64,000 nt of DNA from Podochytrium sp. JEL0797 (Eukaryota; Chytridiomycota; Chytridiomycetes; Chytridiales; Chytriomycetaceae). Where the stretch lies: positions 1 to 64,000 of the forward strand of contig JADGJG010000014.1 of NCBI GenBank assembly GCA_027596195.1, given 5' to 3'. A program made the position numbers and the translations under genes. Below, one piece after another: positions 10,735 to 21,218 of the stretch (its first letter is position 1; each line of letters begins with the position of its first letter). Under the pieces are notes generated by a model. The model did not search any database. It was given only the letters and a program-made list of their open reading frames with translations, and had not been told where the DNA came from.

Positions 10735-11571
10735 ATGAAAGGTAATAGAATAAGTTTTGCACCCCACTCTGACGTCTGTTTATTGCACAGACTTCAACGG
10801 CCCAAGAGCAGACCGATTTCCCAAAATCCCAAACCTAAATGGTGGCCCAGCTTCTTACGACGCGGACCAGGTTCCTTCCAACAACTTCCCTTTTGTAAAA
10901 CATGCTCTGATTGTCTAATGGTCCTTCTGATTCAGGTCACCACTTTGTCGCAACTGATGGCACTCAAAACGTCATCAAAATTTGGTGTATGCATTGGCAT
11001 GTCTGAACGATTCCCAGAGTTGAAACAAAAGGTATTGCTACTCAGTAATACCATAATCTCTACTCTTTGGATTAATGAGCGCGTACACCAGACCCCGGCT
11101 CCGAGTGATTACGAACAAAAAACGTTTGTCCATTTGATGGACTCTGCACACATCAGTTCACAACGCGGGTTTCTCAACTCGATGGAAAAGAAGAGCGTGA
11201 TGGAAAAGAAAATCAAGAAGGTAATTCTCGAGTTGATTTGAGTTTGACGCGATTTTTGATTGACTCTTGTGGGGGGGTGTTGCAGGAGCTGAATCCAGGC
11301 CCCGGCACTTATGACGTGAATTTTGCGATTGGGAGACATGTTGGGAATGATTCCAAGTTTGCGTTGTTGAAGTCGGATCGGTTGAAGAACGTGAGTTTTA
11401 TTTGCGATCATTTTAGCGGTAATACGCAATGCTAAATGAAAACTGCAGAGAGATGCGGACAACAAGCGCCAATTGAGTGAACTGCGTGCCATGTTGGGCA
11501 ATCCAGATATTTTCACGGATCGCAAAGCGTGCAGACGGATGGCTCACCTTTCTCTTTATTTCCCGTCGTGA
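10735..11571 (+). CDS. SHIPPO (sperm-tail PG-rich repeat) protein
   Basis: Six small exons (10735-10741, 10791-10870, 10936-11031, 11092-11220, 11286-11390, 11449-11571) join in frame to about 179 residues. The motif NPGPGTYD is the hallmark of sperm-tail PG-rich repeats. Two weaker copies, NGGPASYD and TPAPSDYE, precede it with similar spacing. Members of this family bind or line flagellar microtubules (STPG/ODF3-type), so the gene argues for a flagellated stage. The first exon is only seven bases (ATGAAAG). That makes the start the least certain part, although the split codon continues perfectly into exon 2. The family call is firm; the exact paralogue is not. Confidence 0.75.
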
Positions 11572-11748
11572 AAGCTCGAAAACTATATACTCGTTAACTT
11601 GCTAGCTACTGGACGTGGCGCATGGAATGAAATAAAGTGCTGCCGCCACTCGCCGAGTGATTCCGAAACAAAAGACACAATTTTATTCAAACTTGGTTTC
11701 CCCACTTCCAACGCAAACAACTTGTCACAGTTTTGCAGCACAAATCAG

Positions 11749-12040
11749 TCAGTTCTTTGGCTTGAACAGCGCAGACACTTCTCCATCGGCTTCGATCGAT
11801 TCAATGCTCACGTCATCGGTGAACGACGGGAGGAGCGAGTCCGGCATCGTTGCGGCGAATCCAATGATTGAGGTGGAGTAACGGTGGCCAATCGCGCCGC
11901 CTTTGAAGGGGTGTGAGTGATGGGTGACTTTTAGGGGAAGTTTGGGTTACCGTTAGCAATGAGTCTCTGTGCCGCGGCCTCAACGACTTCAGGGGACGTT
12001 CCCGCCTTGAACATGACAATAACTTTGCTGGCTGTGAGAA
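11749..12040 (-). CDS. Proteinase inhibitor I9 (Pbi2-like)
   Basis: Two exons are clear: one ending at 11951 and one from 11900 to the stop at 11749. The product contains KVIVMFKAGTSPEVVEAAAQ, then NGGAIGHRYSTSIIGFAAT, then a D-x-V-x-x-IE-x-DGEV ending. This is the inhibitor I9 fold seen in yeast proteinase B inhibitor Pbi2 and in subtilisin propeptides. Yeast Pbi2 blocks vacuolar proteinase B, and the same role is likely here. The 5' end is unresolved. A TTCTCACAG acceptor lies just upstream of the first residues, so a further exon with the start codon must lie beyond about 12040. The frame also stays open back to about 12190. Confidence 0.75.
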
Positions 12041-12392
12041 TACATGGTGGCGTTAGCGATGTTGGCAATGAGGTGGCGTTTGGTTTGAAATGCTGTGCCG
12101 CGCCGTTCCGGGTCCCGTCAACGCCAGGTCCATCGATCCAGTTGCACAGAGGGTGATCATGCAGTTCGATCGCTGGGGGTGTGGTTGGTTCCTGGAGGGG
12201 AAGGGTGGATCAGGGGACACGCACACATTCTTGGTTTCTGACTCTTTTTTCGTGGAGGCAATTTCTTGCCACCCCACTCTCGGCATTTATCCGCCTTTCA
12301 TTCCCCTCGTCCTCTCCGTTCATTTCAAGCGCCCTTTATTCACGATTCCTCTCGCAAAAACCGCCACAAAAACGCCATCTCAGCCTCCTTCC

Positions 12393-13514
12393 TCAATGCC
12401 AAACAGCCCAAATCAACAAAAAGATACACACACCCAACACCCCCGCAACAATCATCTGATCCCGCTTCTTTTTCGTGCTGATTTTTTGAACCAGGTTGTT
12501 GATTGCAGGGAATCGGTTGAGGATCCCGCCCATTCGACCGTGCGAGCGGCGCAGCATTGCGTCTTGCTCGGCGAGTTGTTCGCGGGTGATGTTTGCTTGT
12601 CTGTGTGGTTTTGAAGGTGTTAGAATGCAGGGTGGGGGCGTAATCGCGCTCTGAGAAACCGCTGAAGGGTCGACGCGCGGGTTTCGAGAAATGACAGGCG
12701 ATACATGAGAAACGCAATCAAAACACGTACTCTAAAACTTGATCCGCAATACTATGCGCCCCGTCAATATGGTTCCGTTCATTCAACATCATATCTGCGA
12801 AAACGTTTAAGCATTTCTCGATTCAGGTCCCACAAACGAACGGACAGTTTAAAACACACCGTGCATTCCCATTCCGTCGCGATTGTCGTTACGGTTAGAG
12901 CTGCCACCAGACAAGAGTTCTTCGTGGGATCTCGCAGAAGACAGGTTTGCCTGCCGAAAACACCAATCAGCCCATTGTTTCGTAATTCTCGCATTCGACA
13001 CAGAGTGGCAGCACCAGTGACTTCCAATTCCCATCAACTGAATGTTCCGGGTGGCTCAACTCACCCTCGTGCGGTTAAACTCGCGCGAATAGTCGTACAA
13101 AATCTCTCGGTGCCGTTGCAGGACATGCATCTGGCTCGGGTTCGTTGGGGTGTGAGGTGTATCAAGGAACTCGGACATTTGGTTCGTCGTTTGCGTGAGC
13201 TGGTGCAACGTTGGGGTGTTCAGTTGGCGACGGTTCGTCAAAATGCACGGCTTACCCTCCGCAGGCAGTCCTGGATCTCTGATTCGAGGGATTCTGATTG
13301 GTTCCATGCGGGGAGGAGGTTTGCTTGTTCTGCGGGGAGGAGGGTCGTTAGGGGTGGATTGAAATTGGGGAAGTGACAGGGGTGCTATTTTACCGATGCT
13401 GATGATGGTTGAGTCGTTCTGGTTCGACTGCTTTGCGTACAGAGACAGTTTTGATTCGACCTCTTGCTCGAGCTGCTTGGCCTGGCGGCGGAGAGTTTCC
13501 CAGGAACCGGCCAT
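12393..13514 (-). CDS. GOS1: Golgi SNARE (GOSR1/GOS1 family)
   Basis: Four exons (13514-13065, 12950-12860, 12794-about 12727, 12600-12393) encode about 270 residues. The N-terminal Habc start (GSWETLRRQAKQLEQEVESK), the HVLQRHREILYDYSREF segment and the C-terminal SNARE-like helix plus anchor (GRMGGILNRFPAINNLVQ, then VAGVLGVCIFLLIWAVWH) align in order with GOSR1. The protein is a Qb-SNARE acting in intra-Golgi and ER-Golgi traffic, tail-anchored with its N-terminus in the cytosol. The MAGS start at 13514 is preferred; an in-frame ATG at 13550 would add 12 residues. The last donor is probably GT at 12725, two bases from the obvious site, because only that keeps the frame. A fragment of exon 1 is duplicated near 4.7 kb. 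Confidence 0.85.
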
Positions 13515-13799
13515 GGAAGATTTGGGACCAAGTTTTGCGCCCTCATGCATCTCCCCCCTTCATTCGCATTAAAAAATAACGAACAACCTATATTCCTTTG
13601 GTATTCTATTATCACGAATCGATACAGAAGAAGGATTCGAGTCGGAGTGACAGCCAGCAAAAAAAGCCCGATTCAAAATAATAGTTTCGCAATAGGATCC
13701 AAACGTTCTTCTATTCACTAATCGATACAGAAGAATATTTCGAGTTGGAGTGAAAGGTACAAAAATTCAGTCGCATCGTTTCATTTTCATTCCGCCAAA

Positions 13800-15083
13800 A
13801 TGATTTCGCTACCAGCCGACAAGGAGGAAGACGAGTTACATACTCGACCTTCCAGCACCGAATCCTTCAATCCAGAAGGCCGCGCAACCAACACCCCCTT
13901 GATCCGGCCTCTTGTCACAGGAACAACCACCCCGTCCGCTCAACCCCACACGTCCATCTCCCTCAAAAGTGGCAAGCCCAAAGTCGACCCACGCTTGAAA
14001 ATGAGCAAGTCGTGGGGTGATGTGGTTCGATGGAGGTATTCGATTCTGCCTTACGTGTGGAGGGAGATGTTTGCCGTGACCGTCTGGGCGTTGTTGGTTT
14101 GCGTGTTTTTCAAGGTCGGCAAGGTGAACTTCTTGCGCAACTTGCCCAACAGCATTGCGTTTACGGTTGTCTTGGGGACATCTGTATCCCTGTTGCTTTC
14201 ATTCAGGACAAACACGGCATAGTTGAGTCAGATCGTGTTGTGATCACATCATCAAAAATCTAAAATTGGAATACACCCCACGCTTCAATTACAGTGATCG
14301 ATTTTGGGAGGGCAGGAAACTATGGGCTGGCATGAAGTTCCAGATCTTGAACCTGGCAAGGCTGGTGAAGGTGACTGTCAAAGGTGAGCATAAAAGTGCG
14401 GCTTTTCGTGGATCAGGCAATTAAAAAACTCTCCAGCCCCAACACCCGCCGACCAAGTCGCCAAAGACCATCTTTTTGATCTTCTCATTGCCCTTCCCTA
14501 TGCCACAAAAACCCTTCTCCGTCGCGAAGACAATTCAACCCCACTCGATCACACCGACATTGCGCACCTGCTCTCACCGGCCCTTCTCAAAGTCACCAAC
14601 ACTCACATGTTGCCCATCCACATCCTTAAACACGTGCAAAACTATCTCGTTGAAACAGGCCAGCTCACGTTCCCAATGTGTCAGCCCGTCTTCTTTGTGA
14701 CAGACATTATCGTGAACCTCGATCGTATTCGAACTACACCCGTCCCTCGAGCGCACGCGTTTCATTTGGAACAATCTTTGGCCCTCTATCTGGCGAGTTT
14801 GCCGTTTCAACTTGTTCCTTTGCTGGGATGGTTGACGGTTCCAGCGACGTTGATTGCTGCGTATATCATGATTGGGTTGAGAGAGATAGCGCAAAAGATT
14901 GAGGATCCGTTTGGCGAGGATGAGCAGGATTTGCCGGTTGATTATTATTGTCAGGATATTTCGGATACGGTTGGGGAGGTGAAGGCGTGGGTTGAGAATA
15001 GCAGGCTGGATTGGTTGGCGCCTATAGGAATGGATGGGATGGTCTGTAAAAATAAGGAGGGTGAACGCGCGATTGAGGAGTAA
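13800..15083 (+). CDS. Bestrophin-like (RFP-TM/UPF0187) chloride channel
   Basis: Three exons (13800-14221, 14295-14383, 14437-15083) give about 385 residues. The core reads RYSILPYVWREMFAVTVWAL, then FRTNTAYDRFWEGRKLWAG, which is the diagnostic bestrophin-like block. Later come a Pro/Gly-rich membrane pair (LPFQLVPLLGWLTVPATLI) and the acidic EDPFGEDEQDLP loop that binds calcium in animal bestrophins. The family forms anion channels, and fungal members are poorly studied. A disordered Ser/Thr/Pro-rich cytosolic N-terminus of about 65 residues precedes the first membrane helix. The gene converges on the F-box/LRR gene, with stop codons about 30 bp apart. Confidence 0.88.
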
Positions 15084-15111
15084 TTTCAAGTTTCGATTTT
15101 TAAGTATATAT

Positions 15112-16290
15112 TCAATAAGAGTAGCCACCCCATTCGTGATCGGGTCCCCTTAATTCAACTCCATCGTGGAATTCGAAAGCAAGAGTCAACCCAGTACACC
15201 CACTCAAATCGCAGTATTCAAGACGCGCCAATGTTCCCAATGCCTCCGGAAACTCACCACACAAAAGCACATTACCCCCCAAATACAATCCCTCCAATCT
15301 CTTGAGTCCGCTGAGCTCAGTCGGAATCTCCCCAGATAAAGCGCATCCATGGATACACAGTTTTTGCTGTTGGCTCGAGCTCCCGAGGAATCGAGCCCCC
15401 CAATCCCGAATTCCTTCCCAGGTCGAGACTGTTCAAATTGGTCATCCCTCCCCAACCTGCTGGAATCGACCCAGAAACACCCGGTCCAGTGATGACGAGA
15501 GATTCAAGTTGTTTGAGCAGGCCAAGGGCAGTTAACAGGAAGCGGCAGTAGTCCAATGTCAGACGCCTCAGCTTAGACAACTCGGCGAGTTCGCCAGGAA
15601 TTCCCGACAAATAGCGCCATTCGAAATGCACCTGTTCGAAATTCCGATTCGCGATCATTTCAGCGGGAAATGGGCCAGTGATTTTGCAGCCTGACAAAAG
15701 CAGATAGACCAGAGCTTTTGAGGCAAGAAGTGCCTTAGATACCCAGGAAGAATCTCCCTGTCGTCGATAGTCCAACGGATTGTTTTCAAGTGGTGCAGGT
15801 GTCGCCGGATGTAGGCGACTTGGTGCCAGCCTGGGGCCTGGAGATATTCGATATCGGTAGTTGTCGGTTGAGATGATTCGAGGAGTGTGAGGTCTGGTTC
15901 AGGGACGAATCGGCGAATGGTGATCAAAGCGAACGACTTGGTGGTTTGCAGTCTCGGAAGGAGCGCGAGACACCGCGAAGCTTCCAGACCTCCTTTGGAC
16001 GAATCCAACTCAACACCAACGCAACCACCTCAGACGGAAGACTCGTGATTCGAGTGTAATGTTTTTTGGTTGAGTTTTGGAGCTGCAGGATTTGGAGGGA
16101 GAGTTGGCGGTGGCTGTGGGCGATGGAGCACTCGATAGATGAGAGGGAGGATTGGAGAGGGGTGGTGTATGACTGGAGAAAGGATTGGAGAGTGGATTGG
16201 GAAGCAGTGGTCTCGGCTTTGAGGGCGTCGACGCGTGCGTTGGTCGATTGAAGCCGTGGTGGCGGATTCCATTTTCTTCGATCGCTTCAG
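15112..16290 (-). pseudogene. F-box/LRR gene broken by several frameshifts
   Basis: Read on the minus strand, consecutive open segments in different frames add up to one F-box/LRR protein. In order they are a coiled-coil-like start (MESATTASI, then VDALKAETTASQSTLQSFLQ), an F-box (ITSLPSEVVALVLSWIRPKE, then VWKLRGVSRSFRDC), a linker, and leucine-rich repeats (ELAELSKLRRLTLDYC; GLLKQLESLVITGPGVSGSI; LSGEIPTELSGLKRLEGLYL). Frame changes occur near 16245, 15965, 15735 and 15390. No splice sites of normal size explain them. Each segment still looks protein-like, so the breaks are recent or are consensus errors. F-box/LRR proteins are substrate receptors of SCF ubiquitin ligases. The 3' end also has a degenerate copy near 4.9 kb. 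Confidence 0.65.
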
Positions 16291-16457
16291 CGCTGTGAAA
16301 ACCCAAACCATCACCAAACCCGCGTGTGCGCATCTTAAAAATTATATACACTTCATATAATTTTGAATTTAAAAGAGCTGCCAACTTTCGTTGAGTGTCC
16401 AACACTGGTGAATGTTGTTGCGAATCCAGCACAACCACGTCGTTCATTGTCAAAGCT

Positions 16458-16800
16458 TCAACCCAATGATTTTGCCACAATCCCATCGAGCGTAGAAGCG
16501 ACCTTGTCACGCGCGTATTCATTCATCTTGGTATCGATTGGGACATCCAAATGACAGGAAATGACGGGAAAATGATTGCTGTAGCACGAAAACAGTCGTT
16601 GGATTATTGCGACTCGTTTTGGGAGGGCCGTGATTTGAGCTAGTTGCTTGACATTTTCGGGCTTGCGACTTGGCTTTGGAATTGTCAACGGCGGCTTTGT
16701 TTTGATAAGAAGCTTTTCATCTGCGCGATACTTTTGTAATAGATTTCGAATGGCAACGGGCTTGGAAGGGGCTTGGAATTAATTTGGCAAAAAAATTTCC
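16458..16800 (-). CDS. Small hypothetical protein, 5' end unresolved
   Basis: A minus-strand open segment reads KPVAIRNLLQKYRADEKLLI, then QLAQITALPKRVAIIQRLFS, ending KVASTLDGIVAKSLG before a TGA at 16458. The composition and amphipathic pattern look genuine, but I recognise no family. An in-frame stop just upstream of about 16780 means that at least one further exon carries the start, perhaps beginning MGGNECATIFIP near 16840. It lies immediately upstream of the broken F-box/LRR gene. Confidence 0.35.
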
Positions 16801-16937
16801 TTCATTAACAGGGATGAAAATCGTTGCGCACTCATTTCCCCCCATAGCTTTTGAATGAAATGCTAACGAAAAAGAAGCGTATATATTCAGTTCGCCGTCC
16901 CAACCACATTCCATAAAATAGTCAATTCAAAACAAGC

Positions 16938-18656
16938 ATGCATCTCACAACCTTCGCATTCAATGCCGCAATCCTCTTCCAAGCCACAATGTCTCTCTAC
17001 ACCGGAGGCTCCCTCGTGATTGGAAACGGCTTCACAATCCCACAAGGCCAGCTCCAAACATTCTCCACCAAATTCGGCACCTCAGTCCAGAACGTGGGCA
17101 ACACCCTCTCGGACATTGCGAACCAGAACGGTAACCTCCAAACCATCGCAGCGCGGTACGGCGTCAGCGCGCAAGTGGTGCAAAGCATCGCGTCGGCCAC
17201 CGTTGAGTTCTTCCCCAAGGGGAACACTTTGATTCCCATTTTCACTCAGGTCATTTCGGGAGGTGGACAGGTCCAACGGAATGGGGAGACCACCGGCGCT
17301 CGTGTCGGTGGCGGGGAGGGTCAAGTAATGAACGGGGAAGGCGGGCGGGTCGTCACTGGTGAGGGTGGCCGAGTCATTACTGGTGGCGCGGAAGGCGGCC
17401 GTGTCAACACTGGTGCAGAAGGTGGTCGAATTATGGAGGGTGGGCAGGTCATCACTGGTGAAGGTGGAAGAGTCATTACTGGTGGGGAGGGTGGTCGAAT
17501 CATGGAGGGTGGGCGGGTCATTACCGGTGAAGGTGGGCGGGTCGTCACTGGTGAAGGTGGCCGAGTCATTACTGGTGGCGCGGAAGGCGGCCGTGTCAAC
17601 ACTGGTGCGGAGGGTGGTCGAATTATGGAGGGTGGCCGAATCATCACTGGTGGAACGAACACTGAGGGTGGTCGCATTGGGAATCAAGTCTGCCAAGGGC
17701 AAATTCTCAGCCCCATTGGGCAGGTTTATTCGGCAGGCCAGCTCCCACTTCAGAACAACGTAATTTTCCAGGAACCCGAAATTATCAACCTCGGACAGTC
17801 GTGGGGCATCCCGCAACGAACATGTGGCCAAATCATCCAAACCATCGGCGGACTCGGTGCGAATGCCAACTGGGGAAGCCTCGCGCAGTGTTTGGGCACT
17901 CAATTCGGTGTCCCACTTTCGACCATCATTGGCTTGGCTGGCTCAGCCACCAACATCATCCCAAGAACTTCCCCCGTCTACATTCCATTCTACAACATGG
18001 CGATCCTTAACATGAACAGAATCGGCGAAGGAATCCGTGGTGGGGGCGTCGTGAATGGAGGCAACGGTGTCATTTTGCAAAACTCGAGGCAAACCGCCCA
18101 AACTATCATTGTCATTGTCGTGCAAGTCGTCCCAAGGTAATTAGATCAATTCCTCATATTCTCATATATGTCTCATTTTAACCTCTCAATTTATTTTAGA
18201 ATTACCCGATTCTCCACCACCCTCGGAATCCCACGCACCCTCGGCACAAACTGCATCCAAAACATTCTTTCCGCAGTCCAAACCAAAGGGTTCGGACGCG
18301 CCGCGAACCCAAACTCAACAGACACGCAGAACCAAGTCATGAATATTATTGACGCCATGTCCAACGCCACGACTACTTCTTTTTCGGCAGCCCAAGACAT
18401 TGCGACCTCTAACGATGTGCCCATCGTCGCGGTGCAGCATGTGGCGTCCAACGTGGTGGACACAATGAAAAGCTCGAACGCGACGAACGGGTCGTTGTAC
18501 GGCACGTTTCAGGCATTCGCCAACTTGAAAATTGAGGCTGATACCGCCGTTGGATCAACAGCAACACCGTCAGCCATAGTTATTAAAAGCGAAGCGATTA
18601 TTGCAGCCGGTCTGCATTTGCTTGGGATGATGGTGATGGCCGTGCTTTCTTTTTGA
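16938..18656 (+). CDS. Secreted LysM-like repeat protein, array member 1
   Basis: Two exons (16938-18137 and 18201-18656) encode about 550 residues. After a signal peptide (MHLTTFAFNAAILFQATMS) comes a LysM-like module (NGNLQTIAARYGVSAQVVQS, closing with KGNTLIPIF). A glycine-rich core follows, built from units such as GEGGRVITGG and EGGRIMEGGR (about 17320-17670). A second LysM-like unit (GSLAQCLGTQFGVPLSTIIG) comes next. After the intron comes the family C-terminal domain (RFSTTLGIPRTLG, GFGRAANPNS, TQNQVMNIIDAM), then a hydrophobic tail suited to a GPI anchor (HLLGMMVMAVLSF). The intron splits a VVPR motif that is uninterrupted in the paralogues. Chitin or glycan binding at the cell surface is inferred from the LysM resemblance and is not proven. 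Confidence 0.75.
17310..17680 (+). repeat. Gly-rich coding repeat (GEGGR[VI]-type units)
   Basis: Imperfect tandem units of about 24-30 bp, grouped into a larger roughly 190-bp duplication (compare 17340-17430 with 17525-17620). They encode GEGGRVITGG, AEGGRVNTG and EGGRIMEGG words. Long opposite-strand open frames here (Arg/Pro/Ser-rich) are by-products of the repeat. Confidence 0.8.
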
Positions 18657-18815
18657 GACACCTACCATTCCATTTGTGCATTTGTATATAAAGAATGTAT
18701 TCTTAATTTTTGCCGGTATAACTTTCAAACTCTTGAAAAAAAGTGGGATTCGAACAAACGTGTCCGAAAATCTCGTTCATCGGATTTTCATCACAATCGC
18801 TTTCATCAAATCAAA

Positions 18816-19361
18816 ATGAGAGCTACCATATTATTAGTCTTAACCTACTCCCTCTCATCAGAAAAGAAATGGTGGGTTCTTTGGAGGAATATTACCTGTT
18901 GTTATTCATGCATTTCAAACAAAAAATTCTACATGAACACAAAGAATCCAAAAAAATATTCAACAAACAAACAACGCCAAAGCATGAAATTCGGCAGCAC
19001 CGTTCACGGCTTGCAGATCCAAACGCTGGCTCTGGGCACCAATCCACGCATGTCAGACGGCAGCAGCCCCGCCACAGCCACTTTCCGATCCACCAGCATG
19101 TCTTCCAGCGTGGACGTCTTTGCATACACGAGCGTGATGCAGCACAGTCCATTTTCTCCCACGGAACGATTTTTGAACAACGACACTGCGTTGGCTGCCA
19201 AGCTGTCGCCGCGTTGCGGCCAAGATCCAAATCCCATTGCCCTCGAGCCCAGTCCAACTCTTTCGAGACCCACATCGACCAAGAAGAGTGCCGGGAGATC
19301 CAACACGGCGGCAAAGCTTTCCAAAAGCCTTATGGTGTTTGTATTCCTCTTGTTATTTTAA
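18816..19361 (+). CDS. Small secreted or membrane hypothetical protein
   Basis: Open frame of up to 181 residues. The N-terminus (MRATILLVLTYSLSS) resembles a signal peptide, and the C-terminus ends in a hydrophobic run (LMVFVFLLLF) after a small-residue and basic region, as in GPI-anchored proteins. The middle is Ser/Thr/Pro-rich (GTNPRMSDGSSPATATF). A Lys/Asn-rich stretch around residues 30-55 looks non-coding, so an intron may run to about 19004, or the real start may be MKFGSTV at 18985. The position between two members of the secreted-protein array suggests a surface role. No family recognised. Confidence 0.45.
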   Translation: MRATILLVLTYSLSSEKKWWVLWRNITCCYSCISNKKFYMNTKNPKKYSTNKQRQSMKFGSTVHGLQIQTLALGTNPRMSDGSSPATATFRSTSMSSSVDVFAYTSVMQHSPFSPTERFLNNDTALAAKLSPRCGQDPNPIALEPSPTLSRPTSTKKSAGRSNTAAKLSKSLMVFVFLLLF

Positions 19362-19634
19362 TCGGACTCGTGAGATTGTAAATACTTAATAAATTAACCC
19401 ATTCGGGCTTGATCCATGATGAGCTCATAATGTAATGAGTTGCGAAAGGAATGACAATTGCTTGAATCCACCCGCCGAAAAATTCCATTCATGTTTTGAA
19501 ATAATGCAATTCGAAAGTCATTATTTTCAATGTATTCAGGAATTAAGCTCAAGTTAATTGAGCCGTCATTTTCTCGCGCGGAGAGGATAAAAACAGCAAC
19601 GCGATCTCATTCCCCACATTCAAAAATCGTCAAA

Positions 19635-21030
19635 ATGCATATGCACATGCTCTACTTTTTCGCAATTCTCTTCGCTGCATCAAGTCGGTCTCAAATTATC
19701 CAAGATCCTGGAGCTCTCGCCGGCATTGGCGGGCTTGACGCGGGTGGAAGTACTCTTTCCTCAGCCGAACTCGGTCTCGGTGCTGGTGCAGGAGCTGGTG
19801 GTCTCGGCACATCAGAATTTGGTCTCGGAGGCGGTTTGGGTGCGTCAGGACTCGGTCTTGGAGCAGGAGGGGTTGGGTCGGGACTCGGACTTGGCGCAGC
19901 AGGCCTCGGCTTGGGCACTCAAGTCTTGTTTATCCAAGAAATCGTCATTGGCAACGTAGTAATTATCGACACAACCACGCTGTCCACTCTCTCAAGAACT
20001 ATGGGAATGCAAATGGGGACTATGGGCGCGGTGATCATCCAGATTATCCAAATTCGAGCTACGACGGCTGCTCAAGTTCAGGTATGCGGCGATTTATCCT
20101 CCCGTCCATCAATTCTAACATCTTCATCTCGAATCAATACAGCAACAAATTATCATCATCGCCGCTCGTAACGGAATGACCACGACAATCATCATCCAGA
20201 TTGCCCAGCTGATTACTGGTCGGTTCCAGCAAATGCCAACAATTCTGATTATCCTTCAAACCATCACTGGCCTTGGAACTAATACTGGCGTGGGACTTGG
20301 AGGGATCGGCAGTGGGCTTGGTGCGGGAGCAACTGGTCTCGGGGTCGGCGGAATCAGTGGAGGCCTTTCCACAACCACGGGAGGCACCGTCATCATTATT
20401 GTGCCACAAGTCGCTACCCAAGTTCGAACCATCTCAACCACCCTTGGACTCCCCGCAACTGCCGGAATCACAATTATCCAGAACACGCTTGGCTCCATGA
20501 TTGGCACTGGAGTTGGTCTCATCACACGCGACACAGCCATCGACCCCAACGATCCAACACTCCAAATGAATTTAGTAGACGCGTTACAAGCAATTACCGC
20601 ACAAAGCTCGAACCTTTCCACCTCTTCCCTCCCGGAAGTAGCTATCTGGGCCAATGCGTATGGAAATAGTAACGGGCTGGACCCAATGCATCTTAAGGCA
20701 CTCGCTGAATACACGGTGCAAGAAATGCAAGCTGCAAATGTGACAAGCGGTCCAGTGTACGCAGCATTCAACAAAATCAACAGTTTGGTTCCAAGCGCAT
20801 CTGGCTCTTCGGCCCCTCCATCATCAACAACACAATTGCCTGCCGCTGTTCGTCCTGCGACTGCCCCTGCCCCTGCACCAATGCCACAAGCAGATGTAGC
20901 AGACGTTTCTTCTGTAGTCACATCCATCCTGCATCCCTCTCTAACAGGCGCAGTATTGAGAGCCAGCTTCAGCTCAAAAGTGAATGCTCTTGGTCTTGGA
21001 ACAGGAATCCTTTTCTCTTTCATTTTGTAG
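19635..21030 (+). CDS. Secreted Gly/Leu-repeat protein, array member 2
   Basis: Two exons (19635-20081, 20143-21030), about 444 residues. After a signal peptide (MHMHMLYFFAILFAASSRS) comes a GLG-rich core (GLGAGAGAGGLG, GLGLGAGGVGSGLGLG). Long isoleucine/valine runs follow (AVIIQIIQI, QQIIIIAARNGMTTTIIIQI) that echo, in degraded form, the IAARYGVS LysM-like word of member 1. The C-terminal domain (TISTTLGLPATAGITIIQNT) and a Pro/Ala linker precede a hydrophobic GPI-type tail (LGLGTGILFSFIL). This is the most diverged member and sits at a different intron position from member 1. Surface or cell-wall protein by inference. Confidence 0.7.
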
Positions 21031-21218
21031 TTTTTCTCGTTGTTTCAACAAAAATCATTCAAAAAATTCACGCTCCCTTTCAATTACTCTCGATAAACGA
21101 GAATTTTCAAAATTGAATTTCATTATCATTGCGTGATTTTCCCTGATGGTCTGGAACAAGATTTTTATACGGCAAAAGAATAAAATCGCTTCCACCCGCG
21201 AATGCAAGTCGTAAAACC

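Noticed and set aside
13514..13550. Alternative GOSR1 start MHEGAKLGPKSS
   Set aside because: The family N-terminus aligns from MAGSWETL; the upstream ATG gives an extension not typical of the family.
17321..17677. Long minus-strand open frame rich in Arg/Pro/Ser inside array member 1
   Set aside because: It is the complement of the Gly-rich repeat; the repeat lacks stops in several frames, and the plus strand has the signal peptide, domains and intron.
18740..18775. Possible tRNA T-arm-like word (GGGATTCGAAC)
   Set aside because: No matching acceptor, D or anticodon stems could be drawn around it.
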